Source: Alcaligenaceae bacterium
Lineage (GTDB): Bacteria > Pseudomonadota > Gammaproteobacteria > Burkholderiales > Burkholderiaceae_B
DNA length: 64,000 bases
Assembly (NCBI GenBank): GCA_947379755.1
Contig: CANCOC010000004.1
Coordinates: 16,674-80,673 of the forward strand
Reading direction: 5' to 3'
Both the position numbers and the translations under genes were made by a program. The first letter of the stretch is position 1, and each line of letters begins with the position of its first letter. The notes under the pieces are model-generated. The model searched no databases, had not been told where the DNA came from, and was given only the letters and a program-made list of their open reading frames with translations. Below are positions 1 to 8,575 of the stretch, in pieces.

Positions 1-1
1 A

Positions 2-643
2 ATTGAAACAGGCCCCGCCCCCACACACAGCGTAGTCTGGCTGCACGGGCTGGGTGCAGACGGTAATGATTTTGCACCCATCGTGCCCGAGCTGCGTCTG
101 CCATCGTCTCTCTGCGTGCGCTTTGTGTTCCCACATGCACCTGTACAGCCTGTCACAATCAATGGCGGAATGCCGATGCGGTCCTGGTACGACATCCTTG
201 TGCCAAACCTCGTGAGGATTGAGGATGAGACAGGGATCCGTGCCTCCGAACGGGCAGTACACGCGCTGATCCAGCGCGAAGTTAGCCGGGGCGTTCCAGC
301 CTCTCGCATTGTTCTGGCCGGCTTCTCACAGGGCTGCGCCATGACCTTGCACACAGGTTTGCGTGCCGACTACAAACTTGCCGGACTCATGGGGCTTTCG
401 GGTTATCTGCCGCTGGCGGACATGGCAGACCATGATCGTCACGCTGCAAACCTGAATACACCCATCTTTCTGGCGCATGGATTGCAGGATCCTGTCGTGA
501 CAATCGATCGTGCAGAGGCCTCTCGCGACAAACTTGTGTCGATGGGTTATCCACTGCAATGGCACACATATCCGATGCAGCACTCGGTGTGTCCACAAGA
601 AATCAGCGACATGTCAGCGTTCTTGCGCAGCGTGCTGGTCTAG
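2..643 (+). CDS. alpha/beta hydrolase of the carboxylesterase/phospholipase family, 5' end outside window
   Basis: The frame is open from the first bases of the window, so the N-terminus is missing; 213 residues are visible. The sequence shows the family's early HGLGADGND oxyanion-loop motif (visible residues 15-23), the nucleophile elbow GFSQG with Ser about visible residue 109, an HGLQDPVV stretch carrying the likely catalytic Asp, and an MQHSV stretch with the likely catalytic His. This order matches the small bacterial carboxylesterase 2/lysophospholipase-like group (about 220 residues), so only a few residues are probably lost. These enzymes cleave short-chain carboxyl esters in the cytoplasm; the true substrate is unknown. 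A GTG inside the frame at 83 would remove the oxyanion motif and is not the start. The 3' end overlaps the convergent next gene by 4 bases. Confidence 0.85.
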   Translation: METGPAPTHSVVWLHGLGADGNDFAPIVPELRLPSSLCVRFVFPHAPVQPVTINGGMPMRSWYDILVPNLVRIEDETGIRASERAVHALIQREVSRGVPASRIVLAGFSQGCAMTLHTGLRADYKLAGLMGLSGYLPLADMADHDRHAANLNTPIFLAHGLQDPVVTIDRAEASRDKLVSMGYPLQWHTYPMQHSVCPQEISDMSAFLRSVLV

Positions 644-3087
644 CTTTGCTCCAAGCCGAGCCAGACACGACGCATGGTCGGATCCTCGTGATCCGGATCG
701 TTGGAAAACCCCAGGCTGGTCATCAGCGCCAGCATGGGTTTGTTGCTTGACATCACCAAACCGTCAATATATTCCAGGCCCTGTTCGGCTGCGGCCCTGA
801 TCAGCTTGTGCATCAACTCCTGACCCAGACCCAGCCGCTGCCAGTCATCTCCAATCACTAACGCATACTCTGCGCCGCGTCCGTCTGAATTGCGCAAGTA
901 ATGCGCCAGACCGATGATCTCTTCGGTTGGCAAGCCACGATTCGCAGGATTGGGCACCAGCGTGGTCGCCACCAGCGCCAGCTCACGGTGATAATCAATC
1001 TGGGTGTAGCGTGCCACCATGCGGGGGGTGAGCTCACGCATCATGGAAATGAAGCGCATGTATCGCGAGCGGTCCGAGAGCCCACGAATGAATGTCTGCA
1101 ACGCCTGGGCATCCTCGGGCCGGATCGGACGCAAGGTCCAGGCGCGCCCATCCTTAAAACTCATGTGGCGAACCCAGCGATGGGGATACGGATGAATCGC
1201 CATGTGCAGATAACCTGTGGTCTGCGGACTGGCCGATACAGGCTGCTCGAACAAAACGATCTTCAAGCGTGTCGCATACAGCGTTCGATCATTGGCATAC
1301 AGCGGATCCACCACGATCTGATCCACATCAGGCAACTCTGCAACAAGATTCGATATACGTTCAAGTGCCTCAAGCAGGCACTCATGCACATCAGGACTCA
1401 GATGCCCGTTGAGCGTGCGTTGCCACAACACACTGCGTTCAACCAGACGACGTGCCAGATAGCGATTCAGGGGAGGCAGATCAACCGCCGCATCCGCTTC
1501 AACCAGACTGGCTGCCACACCACCTGCACCAAACCGGACGATGGGTCCGAAGCGTCTGTCGCGGGTCACGCTGAGCGCCATGGGCACCAGATGCAGTGCG
1601 TCATGTGTCTGCGCCTCACGGTCGAGCGTCAGCGGGACATGAAACGCAGAAAATAATTGCTGAGCCTCTTCGTCTGTCAGTTCCGTGCGGCCCGCTGCGC
1701 GCACGCGTGCCAGTACATCTAGTGCGTCCGTCAGCGCAGGCAGTGTGCCATCAGGTTCAGGCGGCTGCATTTGCTGAAGCAGTTCCTGGTTGTAGTGATA
1801 ACTCGCCAGGACACCAAAAGCATGCGCAGCAGACTCAGGCGTGCGAAATGCGGGGGTTCCCACATCGTCAAGCCGGCGCCGCAAGGGCCGCATACCCGCA
1901 TCACCCATAAAGCAAGTAATCACAGGTTTGCGCGCACGAGGTGCGATCTCTGTCAGTTCTGCGGTGACGGCATTCAAATCCGAACGCGCATCTGGCGTTA
2001 ACAGCACCAGCACCCCGTCAACCGCCGCATCGTTGAGCAGACACTCAAGCAAGGCGCGGGTCAGGGCGGGCGTCAGTGGCTGATTGGTAATCACCGGGTT
2101 GGAGGCCGAGGCCCCCGGTTCAAGCAAAGCACCCAGAATGCTGCGGGTAGCGGGCGAGAAATCCGCCTTCAGGATCGGTGAGCCTGAGGCCACCATGTCG
2201 AGCGCCATCTGGGGCGGCCCACTCGCATTGGACATGAGCGCCAGCCTGCGTCCCTTGGGACGACGGGCATAAACCAGCACTTTGAGCGCCGAGAAGAGCT
2301 GCAAAAAGTATCTGACACGCACCGCTCCGGCACGTCGCAAGGCCGCATCAAACGCGGCCTCGGCCTCGGCCGAATCCTGCGCCCGCCCGACTTTCAGAAC
2401 CACCACCGGCTTGACGCTTGCTGCCGCGCGCAACGCACTCATGAACTCCCGTCCAGAGTCGATCTCTTCAAGATACAAAACAATACTATCTGTACGGGGG
2501 TCGGTTGCGAGGTACTCAAGCACCTGGGGCAAGCGAGTAACCGCTTCGTCCCCAAGAGCGATGCCGCAGGAAAATCCGAGATGCACGTCCTCTGCCCAAT
2601 CCATCAGGGCGGAGGCCACTCCACGAGACTGCGCCACCATGGCGAGCCTGCCGTTGCGGGCGAGCGTTGGAAACTGGGACAGATTGAGACCAGCATGCGG
2701 GCGCTGTACACCAGAGTTCGGACCCAGCAAGGCACAGCCCTGCTCTTCGGCCCAGGCGCGACAAATCTCACGGGTGTGATCCGGATGAGAATCAATTTCC
2801 TCATGGGGCAACAAAATGACCGCTCGCGGACGCGCCAGACGGATTTGTTCAAGCGCCTCAATTAATTTACGTGGGGCGATACAGACTAGAGCAAGGTCCA
2901 CGCGACCACCTGGCTCAACACCATTGAGCACTGTTGGCACCTGGATCGGATGACCGTGGTGACACTCGACATGCGTGAAATGACCGCGCAGGCCAGCGGG
3001 CAACGCCTGCACGATCGGGACCGGGCGATCTGCCACGACGAGCAGGCTGCGTGGCTCAAACAAGGGTTCAAAAGCGTGGCGCAACAT
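640..3087 (-). CDS. Pat-like GNAT N-acetyltransferase fused to a degenerate NDP-forming acyl-CoA synthetase region
   Basis: This is an 815-residue protein. It has an N-terminal CoA-binding Rossmann-like part (about 1-150, with GPNSGVQRP), a succinyl-CoA-ligase-like part starting at MVAQSRG, a short ATP-grasp remnant around EEAQQLF and FGPIVRFGAGG, and a C-terminal GNAT domain (about 650-815) with the acetyl-CoA loop QRLGLG. Proteins of this build (Pat/YfiQ) acetylate lysines of target proteins such as acetyl-CoA synthetase; that role is inferred here. The ATP-grasp part is clearly shorter than in family members, because the stretch between EEAQQLF and FGPIV that normally carries ATP-binding residues is mostly gone. 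The usual GHGGSNPVD-type site reads EPGASASNPV. Ligase activity is therefore unlikely. It is divergent from gltX and overlaps the upstream esterase gene tail to tail. Confidence 0.85.
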   Translation of the reverse strand: MLRHAFEPLFEPRSLLVVADRPVPIVQALPAGLRGHFTHVECHHGHPIQVPTVLNGVEPGGRVDLALVCIAPRKLIEALEQIRLARPRAVILLPHEEIDSHPDHTREICRAWAEEQGCALLGPNSGVQRPHAGLNLSQFPTLARNGRLAMVAQSRGVASALMDWAEDVHLGFSCGIALGDEAVTRLPQVLEYLATDPRTDSIVLYLEEIDSGREFMSALRAAASVKPVVVLKVGRAQDSAEAEAAFDAALRRAGAVRVRYFLQLFSALKVLVYARRPKGRRLALMSNASGPPQMALDMVASGSPILKADFSPATRSILGALLEPGASASNPVITNQPLTPALTRALLECLLNDAAVDGVLVLLTPDARSDLNAVTAELTEIAPRARKPVITCFMGDAGMRPLRRRLDDVGTPAFRTPESAAHAFGVLASYHYNQELLQQMQPPEPDGTLPALTDALDVLARVRAAGRTELTDEEAQQLFSAFHVPLTLDREAQTHDALHLVPMALSVTRDRRFGPIVRFGAGGVAASLVEADAAVDLPPLNRYLARRLVERSVLWQRTLNGHLSPDVHECLLEALERISNLVAELPDVDQIVVDPLYANDRTLYATRLKIVLFEQPVSASPQTTGYLHMAIHPYPHRWVRHMSFKDGRAWTLRPIRPEDAQALQTFIRGLSDRSRYMRFISMMRELTPRMVARYTQIDYHRELALVATTLVPNPANRGLPTEEIIGLAHYLRNSDGRGAEYALVIGDDWQRLGLGQELMHKLIRAAAEQGLEYIDGLVMSSNKPMLALMTSLGFSNDPDHEDPTMRRVWLGLEQS

Positions 3088-3141
3088 GATGGGTGGCGCT
3101 CTCTACTAAAATAGGACCCATCTTAACAACTAACGTTTGCT

Positions 3142-3167
3142 AAATCATTGATTTGCATCATTGATTT
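3142..3167. repeat. 11-bp tandem repeat ahead of gltX
   Basis: The 11-mer ATCATTGATTT occurs at 3144-3154 and again at 3157-3167, a period of 13 bases. The first copy lies in AAATCATTGATTT (3142-3154), which is palindromic except for its centre. The pair lies 25 bases before the gltX start in the 104-base divergent gap. It may be an operator or only AT-rich promoter sequence. Confidence 0.5.
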
Positions 3168-3191
3168 TCATCACACGACAGGCGCTGCCCC

Positions 3192-4607
3192 ATGACATCT
3201 GCAATCACACCCCCCGCCTCACCCGTGCGCACCCGCTTTGCACCCTCCCCGACGGGCTTTTTGCATCTGGGCGGCGCTCGCACGGCATTATTTGCCTGGG
3301 CTTATGCCCGCCACTTCGGTGGCACGTTCATTTTACGCATCGAAGACACCGACCTTGAGCGCTCGACACCCGAGGCGGTGCAGGCCATTCTGGATGGCAT
3401 GGCATGGCTGGGCCTGACGCCTGACGAAGGTCCGTTCTATCAGATGCAACATATGGATCGATACCGGGAGGTGATCGCCTCGATGCTGGCTGCCGGCACC
3501 GCATACCACTGCTACAGCACACCAGCCGAAGTCGATGCCATGCGTGAGCGCGCACGGGCCAAAGGTGAAAAGCCTCGTTACGATGGCACGTGGCGCCCAG
3601 AACCGGGCAAAGCCCTGCCTGCAGTTCCGGCAGACCGCAAGCCAGTGGTTCGCTTCAAAAGTCCACAGGGCGGCACCACCAGCTGGACCGACATGGTCAA
3701 AGGCACGATCAGTTTTGACAACACCGAGCTTGATGATCTGGTGATTGCGCGTCCAGATGGCACGCCGACTTATAACTTCTGTGTCGTGGTCGACGACTGG
3801 GACATGCGGATCACACATGTACTGCGTGGCGACGATCATGTGAACAACACCCCGCGCCAGATCACAATTTTGCGTGCGCTGGGTGCCCCGGTTCCCGAAT
3901 ATGGCCATGTTCCGATGATCCTCGGACCGGATGGCGAAAAACTGTCCAAACGCCACGGCGCAGTCAGCGTCATGGAATATGACCACGATGGCTACCAGCC
4001 AGAGGCCATGATCAACTATCTGGCCCGTCTGGGCTGGAGCCATGGCGATGACGAACTCTTTACCCGCGAGCAGCTGGTCAGCTGGTTCGATCCTCAGCAC
4101 CTGTCAAAGTCAGCAGCACAGTGGGATCCCAAAAAACTGAACTGGGTCAGCGCCCACTACATTAAGCATACTGATGATGCCTTGCTCGCCCAGCAGATCG
4201 CTCCACGTATAACAGGTCGCGGCGGCGACATTGCCAAAGTTGATCTGCTGCAGGTGGTCAAACTGCTCAAAGATCGTGCCGAAACACTTGAGCAGCTTGC
4301 CGAGGGTGCCATGCTGTTTTGTGGGGAGTTTATCCAGCCTGCCGAGGAGCTGGTCACACTGCACCTGACTGAAACCGCGCGCAACGCATTGCGGGACTTC
4401 GCTGTGCAGGCGGGTGACATTGCCTGGACACGCGAAGCGATTTCAGCATTGATTAAAACCGTGCTGGCCACCCATACACTCAAAATGCCGCAACTGGCGA
4501 TCCCTTTGCGGGTTGCCGTTGCCGGCTCAACGCATACGCCAGCTATTGATGCAGTGCTAGAAATCCTGGGCAAACAAACCGTGCTGGCCAGACTGGCCGA
4601 CATCTGA
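3192..4607 (+). CDS. gltX: glutamyl-tRNA synthetase
   Basis: This 471-residue class I aminoacyl-tRNA synthetase charges tRNA-Glu with glutamate in the cytoplasm; the product also feeds tetrapyrrole synthesis through Glu-tRNA. The HIGH signature appears as HLGG in [12 protein letters not shown] (residues about 18-29). The KMSKS loop is KLSKRHG near residue 251. The remainder shows the usual tRNA-binding region ([10 protein letters not shown]) and full family length. The start ATG at 3192 is preceded only by a weak ribosome site, but the N-terminal [11 protein letters not shown] alignment supports it. The gene is monocistronic, divergent from the Pat-like gene, and ends 2 bases from the convergent lipoprotein gene. 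Identification is firm. Confidence 0.98.
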   Translation: MTSAITPPASPVRTRFAPSPTGFLHLGGARTALFAWAYARHFGGTFILRIEDTDLERSTPEAVQAILDGMAWLGLTPDEGPFYQMQHMDRYREVIASMLAAGTAYHCYSTPAEVDAMRERARAKGEKPRYDGTWRPEPGKALPAVPADRKPVVRFKSPQGGTTSWTDMVKGTISFDNTELDDLVIARPDGTPTYNFCVVVDDWDMRITHVLRGDDHVNNTPRQITILRALGAPVPEYGHVPMILGPDGEKLSKRHGAVSVMEYDHDGYQPEAMINYLARLGWSHGDDELFTREQLVSWFDPQHLSKSAAQWDPKKLNWVSAHYIKHTDDALLAQQIAPRITGRGGDIAKVDLLQVVKLLKDRAETLEQLAEGAMLFCGEFIQPAEELVTLHLTETARNALRDFAVQAGDIAWTREAISALIKTVLATHTLKMPQLAIPLRVAVAGSTHTPAIDAVLEILGKQTVLARLADI

Positions 4608-4609
4608 CG

Positions 4610-5155
4610 TTACATCAGACGAAAGCCATCCTGCACTTTCTTGGCAAGCAGAGTTTTGCTGTTGGGGCGGTCTTCGCGATACATCAGGCGCGTGGCATCG
4701 ACTTTTTCTACAACATATGTGGTGGAATAAATCGGATCGTTAAAGTCGATCAGTTCACCGTTGGATTTGCTCACGCGCGTGATCAGCTTGCCTGCGGGAG
4801 CTTCCCAACAGCCTGTTTCACGCAATTCGGATCTGATGTTGCGCCCCTGCTTGACGCGCGTTTGCTGGCGCAGGTTGCCATCAGCACTCAGTGTCAGTAA
4901 GGTCTGAATCTCTCCAGCCACACCACTTTGCTTGGTGACCAGATACCAGCTGCCGATCAGGGCATTGCCAGCGGTCGGGGCAATGCAACGGGGAGCAACC
5001 GCGCCGCTCGGTGCTGGCACAACGGGCGCATCCTTGGGTCTGGGCAAGCCACAGGCCGACAACAGCAGGCACAATAATAAGACACACCCGTGACGCGCGC
5101 GACGTCCAAACGCAAATACTCCCAGACTCCAGACACCCTGCACCGCTGCAAACAT
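4610..5155 (-). CDS. putative lipoprotein of unknown function
   Basis: The 181-residue product has a long N-terminal region, then a hydrophobic stretch with a lipobox LLSAC (Cys about residue 36), so it is probably an acylated envelope protein. After a proline-rich linker the mature part (about 60-181) starts with IGSWYLV and contains alternating strands such as LLTLSADGNLR and TYVVEKVDATRLMYRED. This recalls small lipocalin-like or META-like beta-barrel lipoproteins, but I cannot name a family. The ATG at 5155 is supported by GGAG five bases upstream on the minus strand. It is transcribed away from nrdA out of the large AT-rich gap and converges on gltX. Confidence 0.7.
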   Translation of the reverse strand: MFAAVQGVWSLGVFAFGRRARHGCVLLLCLLLSACGLPRPKDAPVVPAPSGAVAPRCIAPTAGNALIGSWYLVTKQSGVAGEIQTLLTLSADGNLRQQTRVKQGRNIRSELRETGCWEAPAGKLITRVSKSNGELIDFNDPIYSTTYVVEKVDATRLMYREDRPNSKTLLAKKVQDGFRLM

Positions 5156-5444
5156 TACAACTCCAGAATTTTCAATAAAACTTTATAAAAAAGGCTTGAT
5201 AGCGACATAGTGCAGTAAATCGACCCGCTCGCCACGACAATATGCACTTCATTGGCACAGTCAGTGAGAGTTGATGGTTTTTACACCACACTATGCTGCC
5301 AAAAGCGATCCCAGCCACACGCAAACAGGGACGCGCCTGACACACAGAGCATCCCCGTAAACCGGAGCTTAAACGAGACACTCGGCATCAGAGTGCATGC
5401 GGACACTCACTTGTGACACCCCAAAGCCCAAGATAAAAAAATAT
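5156..5444. other. gene-poor intergenic stretch upstream of nrdA
   Basis: This part of the 489-base gap between the lipoprotein gene and nrdA holds no convincing coding sequence. A 69-codon minus-strand frame (5172-5381) has no recognisable protein features. The left edge presumably carries the lipoprotein promoter: an AT-rich stretch with TATAAA reads towards the minus-strand gene around 5180. A short CACTC/GAGTG inverted repeat near 5380-5395 is the only other structure I see. Confidence 0.5.
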
Positions 5445-5463
5445 ATCAATATTAACTATTGAT
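5445..5463. promoter_or_regulatory. ATCAATA-N5-TATTGAT palindrome upstream of nrdA
   Basis: Perfect 7-base arms (5445-5451 and 5457-5463) are separated by TTAAC in very AT-rich DNA, 15 bases before the first NrdR-like box. It has the look of an operator for a dimeric regulator. The binding protein is unknown, and chance is possible in such AT-rich sequence. Confidence 0.4.
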
Positions 5464-5477
5464 CGAAAACCATCAAA

Positions 5478-5493
5478 CCACTAGAATTGGTGC
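5478..5493. promoter_or_regulatory. NrdR box 1 (candidate)
   Basis: CCACTAGAATTGGTGC matches the NrdR consensus ACACTATATATAGTGT at 10 of 16 positions, including the outer CACTA and GGTG parts. Its start is exactly 31 bases before box 2, the helical-phase spacing typical of NrdR box pairs. NrdR is a zinc-finger/ATP-cone repressor of ribonucleotide reductase genes. Confidence 0.7.
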
Positions 5494-5508
5494 CAATCAG
5501 ATATAAAA

Positions 5509-5524
5509 ACACTATATGTAGTAG
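5509..5524. promoter_or_regulatory. NrdR box 2 (candidate)
   Basis: ACACTATATGTAGTAG matches the NrdR consensus at 13 of 16 positions. With box 1 it forms the usual tandem arrangement, here 121-136 bases before the nrdA start codon, and probably overlaps the nrdAB promoter. No nrdR gene lies in the window. Confidence 0.8.
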
Positions 5525-5547
5525 CCAAGCACCAGCTTATTGAGCCG

Positions 5548-5577
5548 TATCCCCATTCTGAAAATAGCCTGGGGATA
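5548..5577 (+). promoter_or_regulatory. leader hairpin A of nrdA
   Basis: TATCCCC (5548-5554) and GGGGATA (5571-5577) are perfectly complementary, with a 16-base loop. It lies between the NrdR boxes and the start codon, so it is probably in the transcribed leader. Confidence 0.45.
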
Positions 5578-5605
5578 TAGAGAGCGTCATACAAAACCCA
5601 TACCA

Positions 5606-5627
5606 AAACGTGGCTTGTGCCACGTTT
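5606..5627 (+). promoter_or_regulatory. leader hairpin B of nrdA, next to the ribosome site
   Basis: AAACGTGGC (5606-5614) and GCCACGTTT (5619-5627) form a perfect 9-base-pair stem with a 4-base TTGT loop. It ends 7 bases before the AGGAG ribosome site (5635-5639) of nrdA. It resembles a compact terminator/attenuator or translation-control hairpin, although the T-run after it is short. Confidence 0.6.
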
Positions 5628-5644
5628 ATTCCGCAGGAGCCTTA

Positions 5645-8557
5645 ATGCAAACATCGATCAATAGCGTGTCCAGAACAGACACAGCACCTCTTTTCGCCAC
5701 ATCCGAAGCGCCCATTACCGAAGCCGTGTGGACGCAGTACCACATCATTCGCCGCAATGGCTCTGTCGTCAATTTCGAACCCGGCAAGATTGGGATCGCC
5801 ATGACAAAAGCCTTTCTGGCGGTCAATGGCGGCCAGGGTGCCGCATCCGCCCGCGTGCGCGAACTGGTGGACTCGCTGACACGTCAAGTCGTGCTGGCGC
5901 TGGTGCGCAGCCGTCCAAATGGTGGCACCTTTCATATAGAGGACGTGCAGGATGCCGTCGAATTGTCTCTCATGCGATCTGGCGAACATGATGTAGCACG
6001 TTCTTATGTGCTCTACCGTGAACGCCGTTCACAGGAGCGTGCCAGCGCAAACATCGATCAGGCTCCGATCGAAGCAAGCACACTGCATGTCATAGAGAAT
6101 GGCGTACGCAAGCCGCTTGATCTGGCAAAACTCAAAGCAACCATTGAATCTGCAGGCTTTGGCCTGGGCGAGTTCGTCGACACGGCAGCGATCCAGAGAG
6201 AGACTCTTAAAAACCTGTACGACGGCGTGCCTGTCGATGAGGTCTATAAATCAGCAATTCTTTCCGCGCGTGCAATGGTCGAAAATGACCCGGCCTACAG
6301 CAAGGTCACTGCCCGCCTGCTCCTGCATACGATTCGCAAAGAGGTCCTGAGCGAAGAAGTCTCGCAAGAAGATATGAATACCCGGTATGCAACCTACTTT
6401 CCGACATTCATCAAGCGTGGGGTCGAGGGTGGCCTGTTGAACTCAGAACTCTCACGCTACGATTTGCCACGCCTGGCAGCAGCACTTGATGCAAGCCGTG
6501 ACCTGCAGTTCGACTACCTGGGCTTGCAAACACTGTATGACCGCTACTTCCTGCATCTGCGTGGACAGCGTATCGAACTCCCCCAGGTCTTCTTCATGCG
6601 CGTTGCGATGGGTCTGGCTATCGCCGAGATCGATCGCGAAACACGCGCGATCGAGTTCTATCAAATCTTGTCGTCGTTTGACTTCATGAGTTCGACACCG
6701 ACCCTGTTTAACGCCGGCACGCTCCACTCGCAATTATCATCCTGCTACCTGTCGACTGTTGCTGACAACCTCGACGGTATTTACGAAGCCATCAAAGAAA
6801 ATGCACTGCTGGCAAAATATGCAGGCGGCCTGGGCAACGATTGGACACCCGTTCGTGCGATGCGCAGCCACATCAAGGGTACAAACGGCGAAAGTCAGGG
6901 CGTTGTACCTTTCCTGAAAGTCGTCAACGACACCGCCGTCGCGGTGAACCAGGGCGGCAAACGCAAAGGCGCTGTCTGTTGCTATCTTGAGTCATGGCAT
7001 CTGGATATCGAGGAGTTCCTGGACCTGCGTAAAAACACAGGCGACGAACGTCGTCGCACGCACGACATGAATACCGCAAACTGGATTCCCGATCTGTTCA
7101 TGAAGCGCGTCATCGAAGGCGGCGACTGGACATTGTTCTCGCCATCGGACTGCCCAGACCTGCACGAAAAAGTCGGTGAAGCATTCGAACGCGCTTATGT
7201 CGGCTACGAAGACAAGGCCGCACGCGGCGAACTCGAACTCTTCAAAAAAATGCCTGCTACAAACTTGTGGCGCAAGATGCTGTCGATGCTGTTCGAAACC
7301 GGCCACCCATGGATCACGTTCAAAGATCCCTGCAACATCCGGTCACCACAACAACATGTGGGTGTCGTGCACAGCTCGAACCTTTGCACCGAGATCACGC
7401 TCAATACCAACGAATCTGAAATCGCAGTGTGCAACCTGGGCTCAGTCAACCTGCTGGCCCACCTCAAGCACAATGCAGATGGTTCGCAAGTGCTTGATCA
7501 GGAAAAACTCAAACGCACCATCACGATTGCTATGCGTATGCTCGACAACGTAATCGACATTAACTATTACGCAGTTGATAAGGCTCGCAACTCGAACGTG
7601 CGTCATCGTCCAGTTGGTCTGGGCATCATGGGCTTCCAGGATTGCCTGCATGCGATGCGCGTGCCATATGCATCACAGGACGCCATCGAATTTGCTGACC
7701 GCTCAATGGAAGCCGTGTGCTATTACGCTTATGGCGCCTCAAGCGATCTGGCTGCAGAGCGCGGTCGTTACGCAAGCTTTGACGGCTCACTCTGGTCGCG
7801 TGGAATCTTGCCACATGACTCGATCGCATTGCTGCGCGAACATCGCGGCGGCTACGTCGAAGTTGATGATTCGATCACACTCGATTGGGATTCGTTGCGC
7901 GCACGCATCAGACTGCAAGGTATGCGCAACTCAAATTGTGTTGCAATTGCCCCAACTGCAACAATTTCGAATATTATTGGCGTGTCTGCGTGCATCGAAC
8001 CAACATATCAAAACTTGTACGTTAAATCGAACCTCTCCGGCGAGTTCACTGTGGTCAACGAACATCTTGTTCGCGACCTCAAAAAACTCGGAATATGGGA
8101 TGAAGTGATGGTCGCCGATTTGAAATATTTCGACGGCAGCTTGTCCCGCATTGATCGCGTTCCCGCCGATCTGCGCGCCCTATACGCTACAGCTTTTGAA
8201 GTTGAGCCCACATGGATTGTTGAATGCGCATCACGTCGTCAGAAATGGATCGATCAGGCACAGTCACTCAACATCTATATGGCCGGCGCTTCGGGCAAAA
8301 AACTTGACGACACATACAAGCTTGCCTGGCTACGCGGTCTCAAGACCACCTACTATCTCCGTACGCTTGGCGCAACGAGCGCCGAGAAATCAACAGGTCG
8401 TGGTGGCGAACTCAATGCAGTCAACTCATCGGGCGCAAACTCAACAAGTGGTACATTCGCATCCGCTCAGGTCTTGCCTGAAGCAGAGATTCTAGGTGTG
8501 GCTTGCTCGATGAGGCCTGGTGATCCAGGTTTTGAAGAGTGCGAAGCCTGCCAATAA
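5645..8557 (+). CDS. nrdA: class Ia ribonucleoside-diphosphate reductase, alpha subunit
   Basis: The catalytic subunit reduces ribonucleoside diphosphates to deoxyribonucleotides using a radical supplied by NrdB. The ATG at 5645 (970 residues) is chosen because AGGAG lies five bases upstream; an in-frame TTG at 5540 would start inside the leader hairpin region. An N-terminal ATP-cone (about 30-135, starting HIIRRNGSVVNFEPGKI) suggests dATP feedback, and a second cone-like stretch follows (TLHVIENGVRKPLDL). The core shows the active-site Cys in LSSCYLS, the NLCTEITLNT loop, the partner Cys in AVCNLGS, and the C-terminal redox pair in CEACQ. nrdB follows after 18 bases. Regulation by NrdR is suggested by the two upstream boxes. 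Confidence 0.98.
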   Translation: MQTSINSVSRTDTAPLFATSEAPITEAVWTQYHIIRRNGSVVNFEPGKIGIAMTKAFLAVNGGQGAASARVRELVDSLTRQVVLALVRSRPNGGTFHIEDVQDAVELSLMRSGEHDVARSYVLYRERRSQERASANIDQAPIEASTLHVIENGVRKPLDLAKLKATIESAGFGLGEFVDTAAIQRETLKNLYDGVPVDEVYKSAILSARAMVENDPAYSKVTARLLLHTIRKEVLSEEVSQEDMNTRYATYFPTFIKRGVEGGLLNSELSRYDLPRLAAALDASRDLQFDYLGLQTLYDRYFLHLRGQRIELPQVFFMRVAMGLAIAEIDRETRAIEFYQILSSFDFMSSTPTLFNAGTLHSQLSSCYLSTVADNLDGIYEAIKENALLAKYAGGLGNDWTPVRAMRSHIKGTNGESQGVVPFLKVVNDTAVAVNQGGKRKGAVCCYLESWHLDIEEFLDLRKNTGDERRRTHDMNTANWIPDLFMKRVIEGGDWTLFSPSDCPDLHEKVGEAFERAYVGYEDKAARGELELFKKMPATNLWRKMLSMLFETGHPWITFKDPCNIRSPQQHVGVVHSSNLCTEITLNTNESEIAVCNLGSVNLLAHLKHNADGSQVLDQEKLKRTITIAMRMLDNVIDINYYAVDKARNSNVRHRPVGLGIMGFQDCLHAMRVPYASQDAIEFADRSMEAVCYYAYGASSDLAAERGRYASFDGSLWSRGILPHDSIALLREHRGGYVEVDDSITLDWDSLRARIRLQGMRNSNCVAIAPTATISNIIGVSACIEPTYQNLYVKSNLSGEFTVVNEHLVRDLKKLGIWDEVMVADLKYFDGSLSRIDRVPADLRALYATAFEVEPTWIVECASRRQKWIDQAQSLNIYMAGASGKKLDDTYKLAWLRGLKTTYYLRTLGATSAEKSTGRGGELNAVNSSGANSTSGTFASAQVLPEAEILGVACSMRPGDPGFEECEACQ

Positions 8558-8575
8558 TACATACCGGAATCAATC

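Noticed and set aside
901..1656. 251-codon plus-strand frame inside the Pat-like gene
   Set aside because: Antisense shadow; the minus-strand protein has clear GNAT and CoA-binding motifs.
5172..5381. 69-codon minus-strand frame in the nrdA upstream gap
   Set aside because: No ribosome site of note, no family resemblance, and it would sit directly upstream of the lipoprotein gene whose promoter must be there.
5540..5644. N-terminal extension of NrdA from a TTG at 5540
   Set aside because: It would translate through the two leader hairpins; the ATG at 5645 has a proper AGGAG site and the usual N-terminus.
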